A DNA stretch of 64,000 nt from positions 1 through 64,000 of the forward strand of contig NZ_JABANC010000005.1 of NCBI RefSeq assembly GCF_012931685.1, read 5' to 3'. Shown here in pieces: positions 43,173 to 51,869 of this stretch. Each line of letters begins with the position of its first letter. Within the stretch, counting starts at the first letter, position 1. This DNA comes from Hanstruepera ponticola. GTDB lineage: Bacteria; Bacteroidota; Bacteroidia; Flavobacteriales; Flavobacteriaceae. The notes under the pieces were generated by a model. The model saw nothing but the letters and a program-made list of their open reading frames with translations. It had not been told where the DNA came from and made no database searches. Position numbers and translations under genes: made by a program.

Positions 43173-44321
43173 TTAAACTACTGATTTATAAACAGCTCTT
43201 GTTTGAACTGCTATATTTGCCCATGTAAGTTGGGATACAGATTTTTTAATATCAGTTTTAATTGTTTTTAAATATTCTCTTTCCTCGTATAGATGCATGA
43301 TTAGGTCAGCCAATTCACCTGGAGTTTCTTTCGTCATAATCCAACCTGTTTTATTCTTTTCGATAACATCAGAAACACCATGTTTCTGCCCAATAATTAT
43401 TGGCAAGCCACAAGCTAGTGCATCTGTGGCTGCACCACTAAAAGCTTCAACATAAGATGTAGTAATATATAGGTCCGATGACCTGTACCAATTTATAAGA
43501 TCAGCATATGGAGGATTCAATTTATCCGCATTAGATTTAGGAATTCTACCAGGTAAAACAATCTTATCTGTAACATCATATTTAGAAGCTAATTCAGCTA
43601 GATTGGTCTCAGGACCAACACATACACATTTGATTTTTTTTACGGTCTTTAATTTTTGTAATGCTTGAAATAGTAAATCCATCCTTTTTACAGAACTATT
43701 TCTACCTACTGATATCAATACAAAATCCTCTTCTGACAAATTATGACTTGGTCTCTGGTTGATAAAATTTATCTCATTAATTTTATCAATTAAGATTCCA
43801 TTATGTATGACTTCAATTTTATTAGGGTCTGCTCCTAAATCAACCATATTTTCCTTATTTAATTGACTTACAGCAATTAATTTGTCTGAATTCTTAATAG
43901 TATATTTTAATTTTTTCATTAAATCTGGGTAAAGCTGTGCACCATAATCAATCTCTCTAACCACCTGAACATCAGCACCTCTTGAATGCGCGATAACTGG
44001 CAAACCTTTGGTTTTTCCTAATTTAACCGCAGTAAAACCTCCACCATGCAGCATGGGCCCATGAAGCACATTTACTTTTTCTTCGTTAATCATTTTTAAG
44101 CGGTTTTGTTTTAAGAGCCAAGGCGTAAAACGCCAAAAACTCTTTGACCGATAACAACTATAGGGATATTCAAAATCTTTTGGTACTTCTGGTAATGTTG
44201 CACAAGCTACTGAAGCAGTTACATCATTCAAGTTATTTAGGCTTAAAACTAAATTATGGACTGCGTACTCCATACCGCCAAGTCTCGGATAATGATTATT
44301 CATAATAAATCCAACTCTCAT
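43173..44321 (-). CDS. Glycosyltransferase family 4
   Basis: A 382-residue GT-B retaining transferase: VGFIMNNHYPRLGGMEYAVH at the start (the glycine-rich acceptor loop), FVLISVGRNSSVKRMDLLFQ for the donor domain, and acid motif YVEAFSGAATDALACGLP (E-x7-D) near residue 290. Overlaps the deacetylase-like gene by 4 bases and is 2 bases from the MBOAT gene. Donor unknown. Confidence 0.9.
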   Translation of the reverse strand: MRVGFIMNNHYPRLGGMEYAVHNLVLSLNNLNDVTASVACATLPEVPKDFEYPYSCYRSKSFWRFTPWLLKQNRLKMINEEKVNVLHGPMLHGGGFTAVKLGKTKGLPVIAHSRGADVQVVREIDYGAQLYPDLMKKLKYTIKNSDKLIAVSQLNKENMVDLGADPNKIEVIHNGILIDKINEINFINQRPSHNLSEEDFVLISVGRNSSVKRMDLLFQALQKLKTVKKIKCVCVGPETNLAELASKYDVTDKIVLPGRIPKSNADKLNPPYADLINWYRSSDLYITTSYVEAFSGAATDALACGLPIIIGQKHGVSDVIEKNKTGWIMTKETPGELADLIMHLYEEREYLKTIKTDIKKSVSQLTWANIAVQTRAVYKSVV

Positions 44322-45310
44322 GAGGTATAATGCTTTTTAATTTCAGACATACCGATTAAAGAAACATCCATTTCTTTTGTTAACCATTCTAAATAGGAAT
44401 CCAATCTATTAATAATTTTATTCATGTTTTCTAGCTTCATACTATATGGACTCATGCCTAATTCAAATTCATTACTATGAAACATCATACATAAAAAAAC
44501 ATTCTTTCCATTAGAAAGCTTTAAAAAATCTTGCGTTAATACTTTCATTTCCTCAACATTAGAGTAAGTAGGTCTTAACCATTTTGGTTTAGAAAACCTT
44601 GTAGTATAATTGAATAAAATGTGCTGGTAAGATGTATTTAATTTTATTTTTCTTTTTATTGATAAAGGAACTTTTGATAGCGTTCTATTCATTAACGAAA
44701 CTGGCACCTGTAGTATGCGCATATCTCCTTCTTTTCTAAAATCTTTATAAGATGGATAGTAAGGCTGGTAGGGTGATCCAAAAAAATTAACAGAATTACC
44801 ATTTTTGTTATTCCATTGTAAATCTGGTGTTACTGAACTATCCACAGTATATCCTAAATCCTCTAAAAATCTCAACGAATACTTACTTATCCCAAAACGA
44901 CCTGCTCTAAATGACAGCGGTTGATAACCAAATGTGTCACTAAATAATGTAGTTAAATTTTTAAGTTTTTCCTTTTCAATATCGGGCTTAAAATCACTTT
45001 GGTAGTGCTTGGTGTTATCAGCATTAAAATTTGCTTCTGGTTCAATAAATTCTGAATGTAAATGTGTTCCTAACTCAACTTTATTTCCAAAACTTTTAAA
45101 AATCTCAACAGATTTTGAATCTTGAATAACTTCAGGGCTTAACAAATAGGTTGCTTTAACATTATATTTCTCAAATATAGGTTGCAAGTTTTTCACAACC
45201 CCATTATAAATATTAATAAAGGATAATGGCTGTTTAACTTTCCATTTAGCACCTTTATCACATTCAGTATCTATGGTAATTGACAAGTATATTTTTTTAC
45301 TTTTGCTCAA
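44318..45310 (-). CDS. Polysaccharide deacetylase-like (NodB fold) protein
   Basis: A 330-residue protein beginning YLSITIDTECDKG, which places the catalytic/metal Asp of a carbohydrate esterase 4 fold, followed by a His-x-His metal pair in KVELGTHLHSEFIEPE and LSFRAGRFGISKYSL. These fit NodB-type de-N-acetylases or the related WalW-like proteins of exopolysaccharide loci. It has no signal peptide, so action on a cytoplasmic lipid-linked intermediate is more likely than on the exported polymer. Substrate unknown. Confidence 0.8.
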   Translation of the reverse strand: MSKSKKIYLSITIDTECDKGAKWKVKQPLSFINIYNGVVKNLQPIFEKYNVKATYLLSPEVIQDSKSVEIFKSFGNKVELGTHLHSEFIEPEANFNADNTKHYQSDFKPDIEKEKLKNLTTLFSDTFGYQPLSFRAGRFGISKYSLRFLEDLGYTVDSSVTPDLQWNNKNGNSVNFFGSPYQPYYPSYKDFRKEGDMRILQVPVSLMNRTLSKVPLSIKRKIKLNTSYQHILFNYTTRFSKPKWLRPTYSNVEEMKVLTQDFLKLSNGKNVFLCMMFHSNEFELGMSPYSMKLENMNKIINRLDSYLEWLTKEMDVSLIGMSEIKKHYTS

Positions 45311-45313
45311 AAT

Positions 45314-46333
45314 CTATTCGTTTTTGTCTATACGCATATAGTGCATATTTTTTAAGTCACTATCTAAAAACAGTTTATTTTCTCCCACATACTTCAATAA
45401 CGTCTTTATATTATGCTGTGAAAGATTAAAGCCATTCTCATTAAAAACACTTTTGGTTTCATCAAAATTATTTCTGATTACATTGATGTGCTTTACTCCT
45501 TTGTTACGCCAGGCTAAATCAACAATATATTGTAGTAACTTATTCATGTGATGGCTATGACCTTTGGTAAATAAAAAGTCTATTATGTAAATTTTGCTAG
45601 TACTCAATTGTAAAACTGTCGCAGCTCTCAAAACCTGATCTTCATCATAAGTTCCCAATATAGTATATTCACCTTCTGGCTTATCTAAACGCCATTTTAA
45701 GTGTGAAAGTGATTTATCAAAATAAATATCAAATTTTCCCTTATTTGAATTTATGAAAGCATGATAATCTACTAAATCAATTTCTTTAACCGATGTCTTA
45801 CTTCCATTTATTTTCAACCCTTTGATTTTATAGATGATACTATTAACAATGTTGATTGGTTTAAGAAGATTATGGCCAAATCGTATTCGTTTTTGAGCTT
45901 TGAAGGTGGAGAAAAAATCCTGATAGCCTAATTTCATTAATGCTCTCCTTGATTTCTCATTTCCAGTACTGTAAACAAAACTGACGTCAATAATTTTGGA
46001 ATGTGATACGCATTTATTAAGCATCCGTTCAAAAAGGCCATAACGTCTGTAATCTTTATGTGTTGCTCCATCACATAGCAATGCAAATCTCCATTCTTTT
46101 CCAGAAATAACTATTTTATTCACAATCATTTGTATGGTCGCAACGCATAACTTATTATCATAAATACAAAATGTGTATTCCTCTACTTCGTATTCTTTAT
46201 CAAGATTATGTTTCCATCTGTAATATTCAGTTGATTTACTAAAATTACTCTGTAAAAGTTCCAAAAACATTGAAACTTCTTTTTTAGAGCTTTTATCTAA
46301 TAATTGAATAATATAATTACTTTCTTTTTCCAA
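45314..46333 (-). CDS. GNAT-like acyltransferase
   Basis: A 339-residue protein with a GNAT/FemAB-like core: WRFALLCDGATHKDYRRYGL and FERMLNKC near residue 88-110 match the acetyl-CoA pyrophosphate-binding region (here with YRRYG), followed by YSTGNEKSRRALMKLGYQ. A second half (about 190-320) looks like a repeated domain. In a polysaccharide operon it may N-acylate an amino sugar. It overlaps the flippase gene by 17 bases and is 3 bases from the deacetylase-like gene; deacetylation then re-acylation by this pair is an attractive inference. Confidence 0.75.
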   Translation of the reverse strand: MEKESNYIIQLLDKSSKKEVSMFLELLQSNFSKSTEYYRWKHNLDKEYEVEEYTFCIYDNKLCVATIQMIVNKIVISGKEWRFALLCDGATHKDYRRYGLFERMLNKCVSHSKIIDVSFVYSTGNEKSRRALMKLGYQDFFSTFKAQKRIRFGHNLLKPINIVNSIIYKIKGLKINGSKTSVKEIDLVDYHAFINSNKGKFDIYFDKSLSHLKWRLDKPEGEYTILGTYDEDQVLRAATVLQLSTSKIYIIDFLFTKGHSHHMNKLLQYIVDLAWRNKGVKHINVIRNNFDETKSVFNENGFNLSQHNIKTLLKYVGENKLFLDSDLKNMHYMRIDKNE

Positions 46334-47771
46334 TCCGCTCTTTTTTAAATAATCGTATTCTATTTAATAAATCCATGAATAATAGTTTCTCGAAAAAATA
46401 CAATAGCACAACAAACAATAATAAACCAATTACTAATTGTATTGAAAGTGCAATTGGAGAAATAATTTCTATAAAATTGATGCTATAAACACATACAAAA
46501 ATAATGATTGACATGATTATTGCCGATTTGACAGCTAACAAGGCACCGTTTTTGTAATCAATAATACGATTAAAGTAATAAGCTGTATAAATCCAACCGA
46601 ATAAGGCACCTAGCAAATAACCAGTTATCAATCCGTAAATACCATAATCCTGCATTAAAAAATACATTATTGGCAACGAACACACCACCTCAACAATTGT
46701 TGATATGAAGATAACTCGTGACTTTCCTTTTGCTATAATGGCACTTCTTAAGATATGTGAGAGACCTCTTAACAACCCTACTACTGCTAAAATCATTAAG
46801 TAACTACCTGCCTCCTGCCACTTTGTGCCATAAAAAGTTGGTATTAAATTATTACTAATAGCCATTAACATGACCATAAAAGGAATAAAAAGAATGGAGG
46901 TTAAGTTAAGTGCTTTAATATAATTACTTCTAAACTTTTCAACTTGGTATTGAAGCTTTGAAAACCCAGGGGTAAGAACACTTGTCAATACCGACTGGAT
47001 TTTAGTAGCAGGTACTATAGCTAAATTATAGGCTATATTAAATAATCCCATAATTTCTTTACCTAAATAACGACCGGTTAAAAGACCAATCATATTTTCA
47101 GCAAAAAAATACACGATATGAGCACCAAGCATATTAATCCCGAAGTTAAAAAATGGTTTTATACCTTTAAATTCCGGTTTAGAAGGCAACCATTTTCCAA
47201 AATAAAATGATAATGCTCCAAAAATGATTCTTTGAATGATCAATCGCCAAACCAACGACCAAACACCAAAACCATAAAATGCCATAATTATCGCAATGAT
47301 ATTGGATATAACCATTGAAGATATTTCAGCTATTGAGAACCCTTTAAAATCCATTCGCTTTTTCAAAAGAATATTAGGAAATTGAAACGTTTGTAACAGT
47401 ATAACAAATCCTAAAACTTGAATAATAGGCTTTAATCCGGGTTCTTCAAAAAATGACGCAGCTAAACCAGATCCGAAAACAACAATAGCCGTTAAGAAAG
47501 TATTTAAAGCAAGTTGAACATAAAATATAGCAGAAATTTGGCCTTTAGTAATTTCTTGACTTTGAATAATAGCTGCACCAAAACCAATACTTGTTAATGC
47601 CTTCACAAAACGATTAACAATAAGTGCCATAGCAACCAAACCAAAATCACCTCTTGTTAATAAACGAGCCAACACAATGGTAAACACAATCTGAAGAACT
47701 TGTTGTGCTATATCTGCACTACCTCTCCAAGCCAATCCACTAAAAACTTGTTTTTTTAATGTTTTTTGCAA
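46317..47771 (-). CDS. Polysaccharide flippase (Wzx/WzxC-like, MOP superfamily)
   Basis: A 484-residue membrane protein with about 14 helices. The start (KKQVFSGLAWRGSADIAQQV) and LARLLTRGDFGLVAMALIV match the WzxC/TuaB group of polysaccharide exporters. It flips lipid-linked repeat units to the periplasmic side, where the Wzy-like protein polymerises them. It is the first gene of the 20-gene minus-strand operon, with a promoter at 47825-47853. The C-terminal tail is basic (RLFKKERIGKRK). Confidence 0.9.
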   Translation of the reverse strand: MQKTLKKQVFSGLAWRGSADIAQQVLQIVFTIVLARLLTRGDFGLVAMALIVNRFVKALTSIGFGAAIIQSQEITKGQISAIFYVQLALNTFLTAIVVFGSGLAASFFEEPGLKPIIQVLGFVILLQTFQFPNILLKKRMDFKGFSIAEISSMVISNIIAIIMAFYGFGVWSLVWRLIIQRIIFGALSFYFGKWLPSKPEFKGIKPFFNFGINMLGAHIVYFFAENMIGLLTGRYLGKEIMGLFNIAYNLAIVPATKIQSVLTSVLTPGFSKLQYQVEKFRSNYIKALNLTSILFIPFMVMLMAISNNLIPTFYGTKWQEAGSYLMILAVVGLLRGLSHILRSAIIAKGKSRVIFISTIVEVVCSLPIMYFLMQDYGIYGLITGYLLGALFGWIYTAYYFNRIIDYKNGALLAVKSAIIMSIIIFVCVYSINFIEIISPIALSIQLVIGLLLFVVLLYFFEKLLFMDLLNRIRLFKKERIGKRK

Positions 47772-47824
47772 TGTGGTTACTAGTGATTTATAGTTAGTGA
47801 GAAACTCAAATTCGAAATATTAAG

Positions 47825-47853
47825 CAAATATATTTCAATTATTGATTCAACAA
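47825..47853 (-). promoter_or_regulatory. Promoter of the polysaccharide synthesis operon
   Basis: On the minus strand, TTG (47851-47853) and TATATTTG (47825-47832) with an 18-base spacer, one short of the usual range, 54 bases before the flippase ATG. It is the only good promoter ahead of the 20 tightly packed genes. Confidence 0.5.
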
Positions 47854-47938
47854 TGCCCATTCATCGATAATATTATGCTCTTTCACAACTATTATTAACG
47901 ATATTTAAATCTTGCTTTAATTAGTTGCGTACTTTTAT

Positions 47939-47946
47939 TACCTTTG
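47939..47946 (+). promoter_or_regulatory. -7 box of the type IX secreted protein gene
   Basis: TACCTTTG on the plus strand, 64 bases before the ATG at 48010. No clear TTG lies at the normal -33 distance. It is divergent from the flippase promoter, about 100 bases away. Confidence 0.4.
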
Positions 47947-48009
47947 AATATTAAATTGCCTATGATAAGGGTTTACCTCATCATTAACAGGATATTAATA
48001 AAAGCTATT

Positions 48010-51000
48010 ATGAAAAAAATCTACTATTTATTATCTACATTGTTATTAACTTGTGTTTGTTACAGCCAATCAGTAATTGTAACAATTGATAGAGAAAACG
48101 GTCCTGGACCTACTGCTACTGGAAATGTAGGCACCATTTCTTCAATGGGTTTAACAAGAGGTTCTGGTATAGAACAAGCAGGTACACCTGATTTTGCTTC
48201 GAGACTATGGGATGGAAACAACAGGGTTCAAGCCCAAAATAATAATGAATACATTCAATGGTCAGTTACTGCAAGTGCTAACAACAGTATAAATATCAAT
48301 CAAATTGAATTTAAATTAAGACGTACAATTGATGGTCCAGCAAATTTTAGATTGTACTACAGTACGAACAATTTTGCTACTAATGGAACTGCGGTCAATG
48401 GTAACACTAGCCTTCCGGCGGAAACAGATACCACTTACAGTTACAGTGGTTTAAATATAGTCTCTGGAACTGGACAAACCATCACTTTTAGACTCTATGC
48501 GTGGAATGCATCTGATACTAGTGGTTTTTTAAGATTTAGGTCAACTATTTTTTGGGCAGATTACGGTATCGATCGCCCTGGTATTCGCCTTTTTGGGAAT
48601 GTTATTGTTACTACTCCCAACAGCATAGAATCCAATATTGTTACTTCAGCAGTTTTCAACCCAACTGACAATATTAATTACCAATTGTATAATACTACAT
48701 CTGGCCTTACAACGTCCAACTCGATTAAGATCGGAGAATTTGTGATTCAAGATGGTGGTGATGACCTAAATGACCCTGATGCTTTACCAACAATTTTAGA
48801 GGATTTGGAATTTAATATTGATGGTTTTGAAAATCTAGCCACTTTAGCTGTTTTTGATGGCCTAACAAATGTTGGTGAAACAACTATCAATAGTGATACG
48901 GCATCGTTTACAGGTCTTAATGGAGGTAGCGGTATTAGTACTCCAGATAATAGCTCAAAAACCTTCAGTGTGCACGCTACTTTTAATAGTACAGTATCAG
49001 ATAACGACCAAATACAACTTGCTATAACTGCTGCCTTGGCAGATGCAACTAACGGATCCTCATTTTTTCAATTTGATGCAGGAGGTGCTGTCACACCAAT
49101 TGATGGAGACGATAACAGAATTGAAGTGACGGCTTCAGAAATAATATATGTTCAACAGCCTTCAGATGTTAATCAATTTGAAGTAATGGCTCCATACCCA
49201 GCAATCAATGCCATTGATTCAAATGGTAATTTGGATGTTGATTTTAATGATATAATCAGTGTCACAGCTACGGGACCTTTAGATCCTCCTTTAATTTCTT
49301 ACAGTATAATTAATGGTATTGGTGTTTTTGATACCATAGCATTTTCTGAACAAGCTACAGGAGTTACATTATTAGCAACCCCTACAGTATTGCCAACTAT
49401 AATTAGCGATACATTTAATATTCTAGGTCCTATAGTTACAATAGCTATTCAAGATTTTGACATGTCATCTCCTGAATGGACATATACTAGTGATGTAGCA
49501 TTTTTTGATAATGGTTGGGGGATAGATGGCTATTTTGGACCTATTGATATAGACAGTGCTGCACCTCTAGATTACCAATTATTTTCCAATAATATTTTAG
49601 GTGAAAATGACTTGGATGATGAGGGTGACAATGGTACAGCTGATTTTGCGACAATTACATTTGATGATATAGACATAAGCATGTTTGACAATGTACAAGT
49701 TCGTTTTGATTGGCAAGTTATTGGTTATGCAAATTCAACTGATGATGCCAAATATGAAATTTTCTATGATGGTGTTGGGCAAGGAGAAGTATATTTATTA
49801 GATGGTTTTGTAGATTTTGAGAACGATTCTGGTTCTGTGTTAGTTAATGTTCCTGACAGCGTAGATACAGTAAGCTTAGTGCTCAAGATAAGAGATGATG
49901 GAACAAATGCCTATTCTGGCTTCGACAACTTTAAAGTAGTTAGTGTTTTTGATGGTCTTATTTATGCCAATAATTCCTGGACACCATATGCTCCATCTGA
50001 CGTTACAGGCCTTGAAAATGCCTATGTAAGAGATGGTAACTACATTGTAGGAACAGATATTGAACTAGACAATTTGTTTATTGAAGCTGGTGCTAATGTG
50101 AGTGTTTCTGAAGGACAATCCATTCTAGTCAATAACAATATTTACAATGGAGGCCTTTTACAATTAAACTCAATTTCAACAAGCTTTTCCAGTTTAATTG
50201 TTGATGGTGAATCTTATGGAGCTGTAAGATATAGTAGATATACAAATCAAAATGCTGCTTCTGGAGGAAATGATTTGGTTTCTGCACCTGTTACAGGGCA
50301 AACGTTTAGTGATTTTGCTGTAGAAAATATCAACTTATATGAAAATCCGACCAACCCAACAGAAAAATTATTCGGACCTTTTGATAAAGTTACAGGTTTA
50401 TACTTAACTTATGATACAGCTATCCCTGCTGAAGCAGCCGTAGTTCTTGAACCAGGAATTGGTTACAGAGCTGCAACTAGCGATGGTAGTAATTTAGATT
50501 TTACTGGAACAATAACAACAGGATCTCTAGATGTTCCAATTGTTATAGCAGGACCTAATAACCCTGAATGGAACTTAATTGGAAACCCATACCCATCTTA
50601 CTTATCATTATCTGATTTTTTAGCTATTAACAATTCATTATTTGATACTGAAAGTTCTGGAATATATGGATACGATGGTAATGCTTCTGATGGCTGGACT
50701 ATTTGGAATCAAGCATACTCTGATGCCAATCCAGGGGCAGTACTTACTCCTGGTCAAGGATTTTTTGTTGCATCAGCTGTGGCAAGTGGAACGGTGTCCT
50801 TTACACCAGATATGAGAGTAAATGGAAATTCAGATGATTTCATACCTGGGAGAGTTTCTAATCCAGAACCAATTGAACATTTAAAAATCCAACTTTCAGG
50901 TAATAACCAATCCTACAATACCGATTTTTACTTTACAGACAACGCTACATTAGGTTTGGATTCGGGTTATGATGCTAGTATCTTTGGTGGTGTTGCACCA

Positions 51001-51561
51001 AGTTTTTCAATTTACTCACATTTATTAGAGGAGAATGTTGAACGTGACTATGCTATTCAGTCATTAGGATATTCAGATTTTTCAGATGTAACAATTCCGT
51101 TGGGAATTAACGCTAATCAAAATCAAGAAATTACTATATCAATTGTAGAATCTACATTACCAGAAAGCGTTGATGTTTATTTAGATGATACAGTTGCCAA
51201 TACGGCCACTTTATTGAATAATGAGGACTACACTATCACACCCTCAGTGGATTTAAATGGAACAGGTCGTTTCTTTTTAAGGTTTTCTGATGCTTCTTTA
51301 TCAACCGATGAGTTTATTGATAGTAACAATATTCAAATTTTTGCAACTATCAATCCTAAAAGCCTGTTTGTAAAAGGAACTTTAGATAGTCCTACAAATA
51401 TTAAAATTTATGATATGCAAGGACGAATTGTATTGAATACTAATTTGAATACTGCTAGCAACTATAATCAAGTTGACCTGTCTAATTTACTTTCAGGAGT
51501 TTACAGTGTCTCATTATCAAACAAAACCCTATCAAAAACAGAAAAAATAATCATTAAATAA
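48010..51561 (+). CDS. Large surface protein with type IX secretion sorting domain
   Basis: A 1183-residue secreted protein. I start at the ATG at 48010 (MKKIYYLLSTLLLTCVCYSQ, a clean signal peptide) instead of the upstream TTG at 47944, which would add 22 residues and sits on the -7 box. The body is beta-rich, Asp/Asn/Ser/Thr-rich and contains several sandwich-like regions (e.g. GEFVIQDGGDDLNDPDALP, DNGWGIDGYFGPIDID). The last 75 residues form a type A sorting domain: IKIYDMQGRIVLNTNL, VDLSNLLSGVYSVSL, TEKIIIK. It should cross the outer membrane by the type IX system and be anchored or released. Function of the body is unknown. Confidence 0.88.
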   Translation: MKKIYYLLSTLLLTCVCYSQSVIVTIDRENGPGPTATGNVGTISSMGLTRGSGIEQAGTPDFASRLWDGNNRVQAQNNNEYIQWSVTASANNSININQIEFKLRRTIDGPANFRLYYSTNNFATNGTAVNGNTSLPAETDTTYSYSGLNIVSGTGQTITFRLYAWNASDTSGFLRFRSTIFWADYGIDRPGIRLFGNVIVTTPNSIESNIVTSAVFNPTDNINYQLYNTTSGLTTSNSIKIGEFVIQDGGDDLNDPDALPTILEDLEFNIDGFENLATLAVFDGLTNVGETTINSDTASFTGLNGGSGISTPDNSSKTFSVHATFNSTVSDNDQIQLAITAALADATNGSSFFQFDAGGAVTPIDGDDNRIEVTASEIIYVQQPSDVNQFEVMAPYPAINAIDSNGNLDVDFNDIISVTATGPLDPPLISYSIINGIGVFDTIAFSEQATGVTLLATPTVLPTIISDTFNILGPIVTIAIQDFDMSSPEWTYTSDVAFFDNGWGIDGYFGPIDIDSAAPLDYQLFSNNILGENDLDDEGDNGTADFATITFDDIDISMFDNVQVRFDWQVIGYANSTDDAKYEIFYDGVGQGEVYLLDGFVDFENDSGSVLVNVPDSVDTVSLVLKIRDDGTNAYSGFDNFKVVSVFDGLIYANNSWTPYAPSDVTGLENAYVRDGNYIVGTDIELDNLFIEAGANVSVSEGQSILVNNNIYNGGLLQLNSISTSFSSLIVDGESYGAVRYSRYTNQNAASGGNDLVSAPVTGQTFSDFAVENINLYENPTNPTEKLFGPFDKVTGLYLTYDTAIPAEAAVVLEPGIGYRAATSDGSNLDFTGTITTGSLDVPIVIAGPNNPEWNLIGNPYPSYLSLSDFLAINNSLFDTESSGIYGYDGNASDGWTIWNQAYSDANPGAVLTPGQGFFVASAVASGTVSFTPDMRVNGNSDDFIPGRVSNPEPIEHLKIQLSGNNQSYNTDFYFTDNATLGLDSGYDASIFGGVAPSFSIYSHLLEENVERDYAIQSLGYSDFSDVTIPLGINANQNQEITISIVESTLPESVDVYLDDTVANTATLLNNEDYTITPSVDLNGTGRFFLRFSDASLSTDEFIDSNNIQIFATINPKSLFVKGTLDSPTNIKIYDMQGRIVLNTNLNTASNYNQVDLSNLLSGVYSVSLSNKTLSKTEKIIIK

Positions 51562-51568
51562 TTAAACA

Positions 51569-51614
51569 ATCAGCACATTAAATAGTTTTACCTCTTTAAT
51601 GTGCTGATATTTTA
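51569..51614 (+). terminator. Terminator after the surface protein gene
   Basis: A 14-bp stem, ATCAGCACATTAAA (51569-51582) with TTTAATGTGCTGAT (51595-51608), a 12-base loop and a weak T-rich tail. It ends 8 bases after the stop and separates this gene from the triad that follows. Confidence 0.75.
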
Positions 51615-51663
51615 ACTAAAAACTATTAAGCTCATATAATTTATTTATTTTTGAAATGATTTA

Positions 51664-51671
51664 TATATTTG
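51664..51671 (+). promoter_or_regulatory. -7 box of the small-peptide triad
   Basis: TATATTTG at 51664-51671; a second match, TATTTTTG, is at 51646-51653. Neither has a good TTG at -33. If the 51664 box is used, transcription starts after the ATG at 51676 and the in-frame ATG at 51688 would be the start of the peptide. Confidence 0.4.
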
Positions 51672-51675
51672 TACC

Positions 51676-51867
51676 ATGAACGAAAAAATGTCCAAAAACC
51701 AAATAACACGTAAAGAAGCGTTAAAAAAGATGGGGAAATACGCAGCTATTACTGCGGTGGGTACATTTTTAATTTTAAGTCCCAAAAAAGCACATGCTAC
51801 ATCACCTCCTGATCCAGGTGGAGGGTTTGGTAGAGAAAGTAATCCTGAAGATTTATTTGAAGAATAA
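51676..51867 (+). CDS. Small signal-bearing peptide, possible precursor
   Basis: A 63-residue product (59 if started at the ATG at 51688). The N-terminal part is basic (KNQITRKEALKKMGKYA), followed by a hydrophobic stretch (AAITAVGTFLILS) and a probable cleavage site after KKAHA. TRKEALKK is a weak variant of the twin-arginine motif. The remaining 22 residues are Pro/Gly-rich then acidic: TSPPDPGGGFGRESNPED plus LFEE. The gene is 2 bases before the kinase-like gene. The layout of leader plus short core next to peptide-modification-like enzymes suggests a precursor peptide, by inference only. No function can be stated. Confidence 0.65.
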   Translation: MNEKMSKNQITRKEALKKMGKYAAITAVGTFLILSPKKAHATSPPDPGGGFGRESNPEDLFEE

Positions 51868-51869
51868 TT

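Noticed and set aside
47944-48009. 22-residue N-terminal extension of the type IX protein from a TTG start
   Set aside because: It would precede the signal peptide and overlaps the -7 box at 47939-47946.
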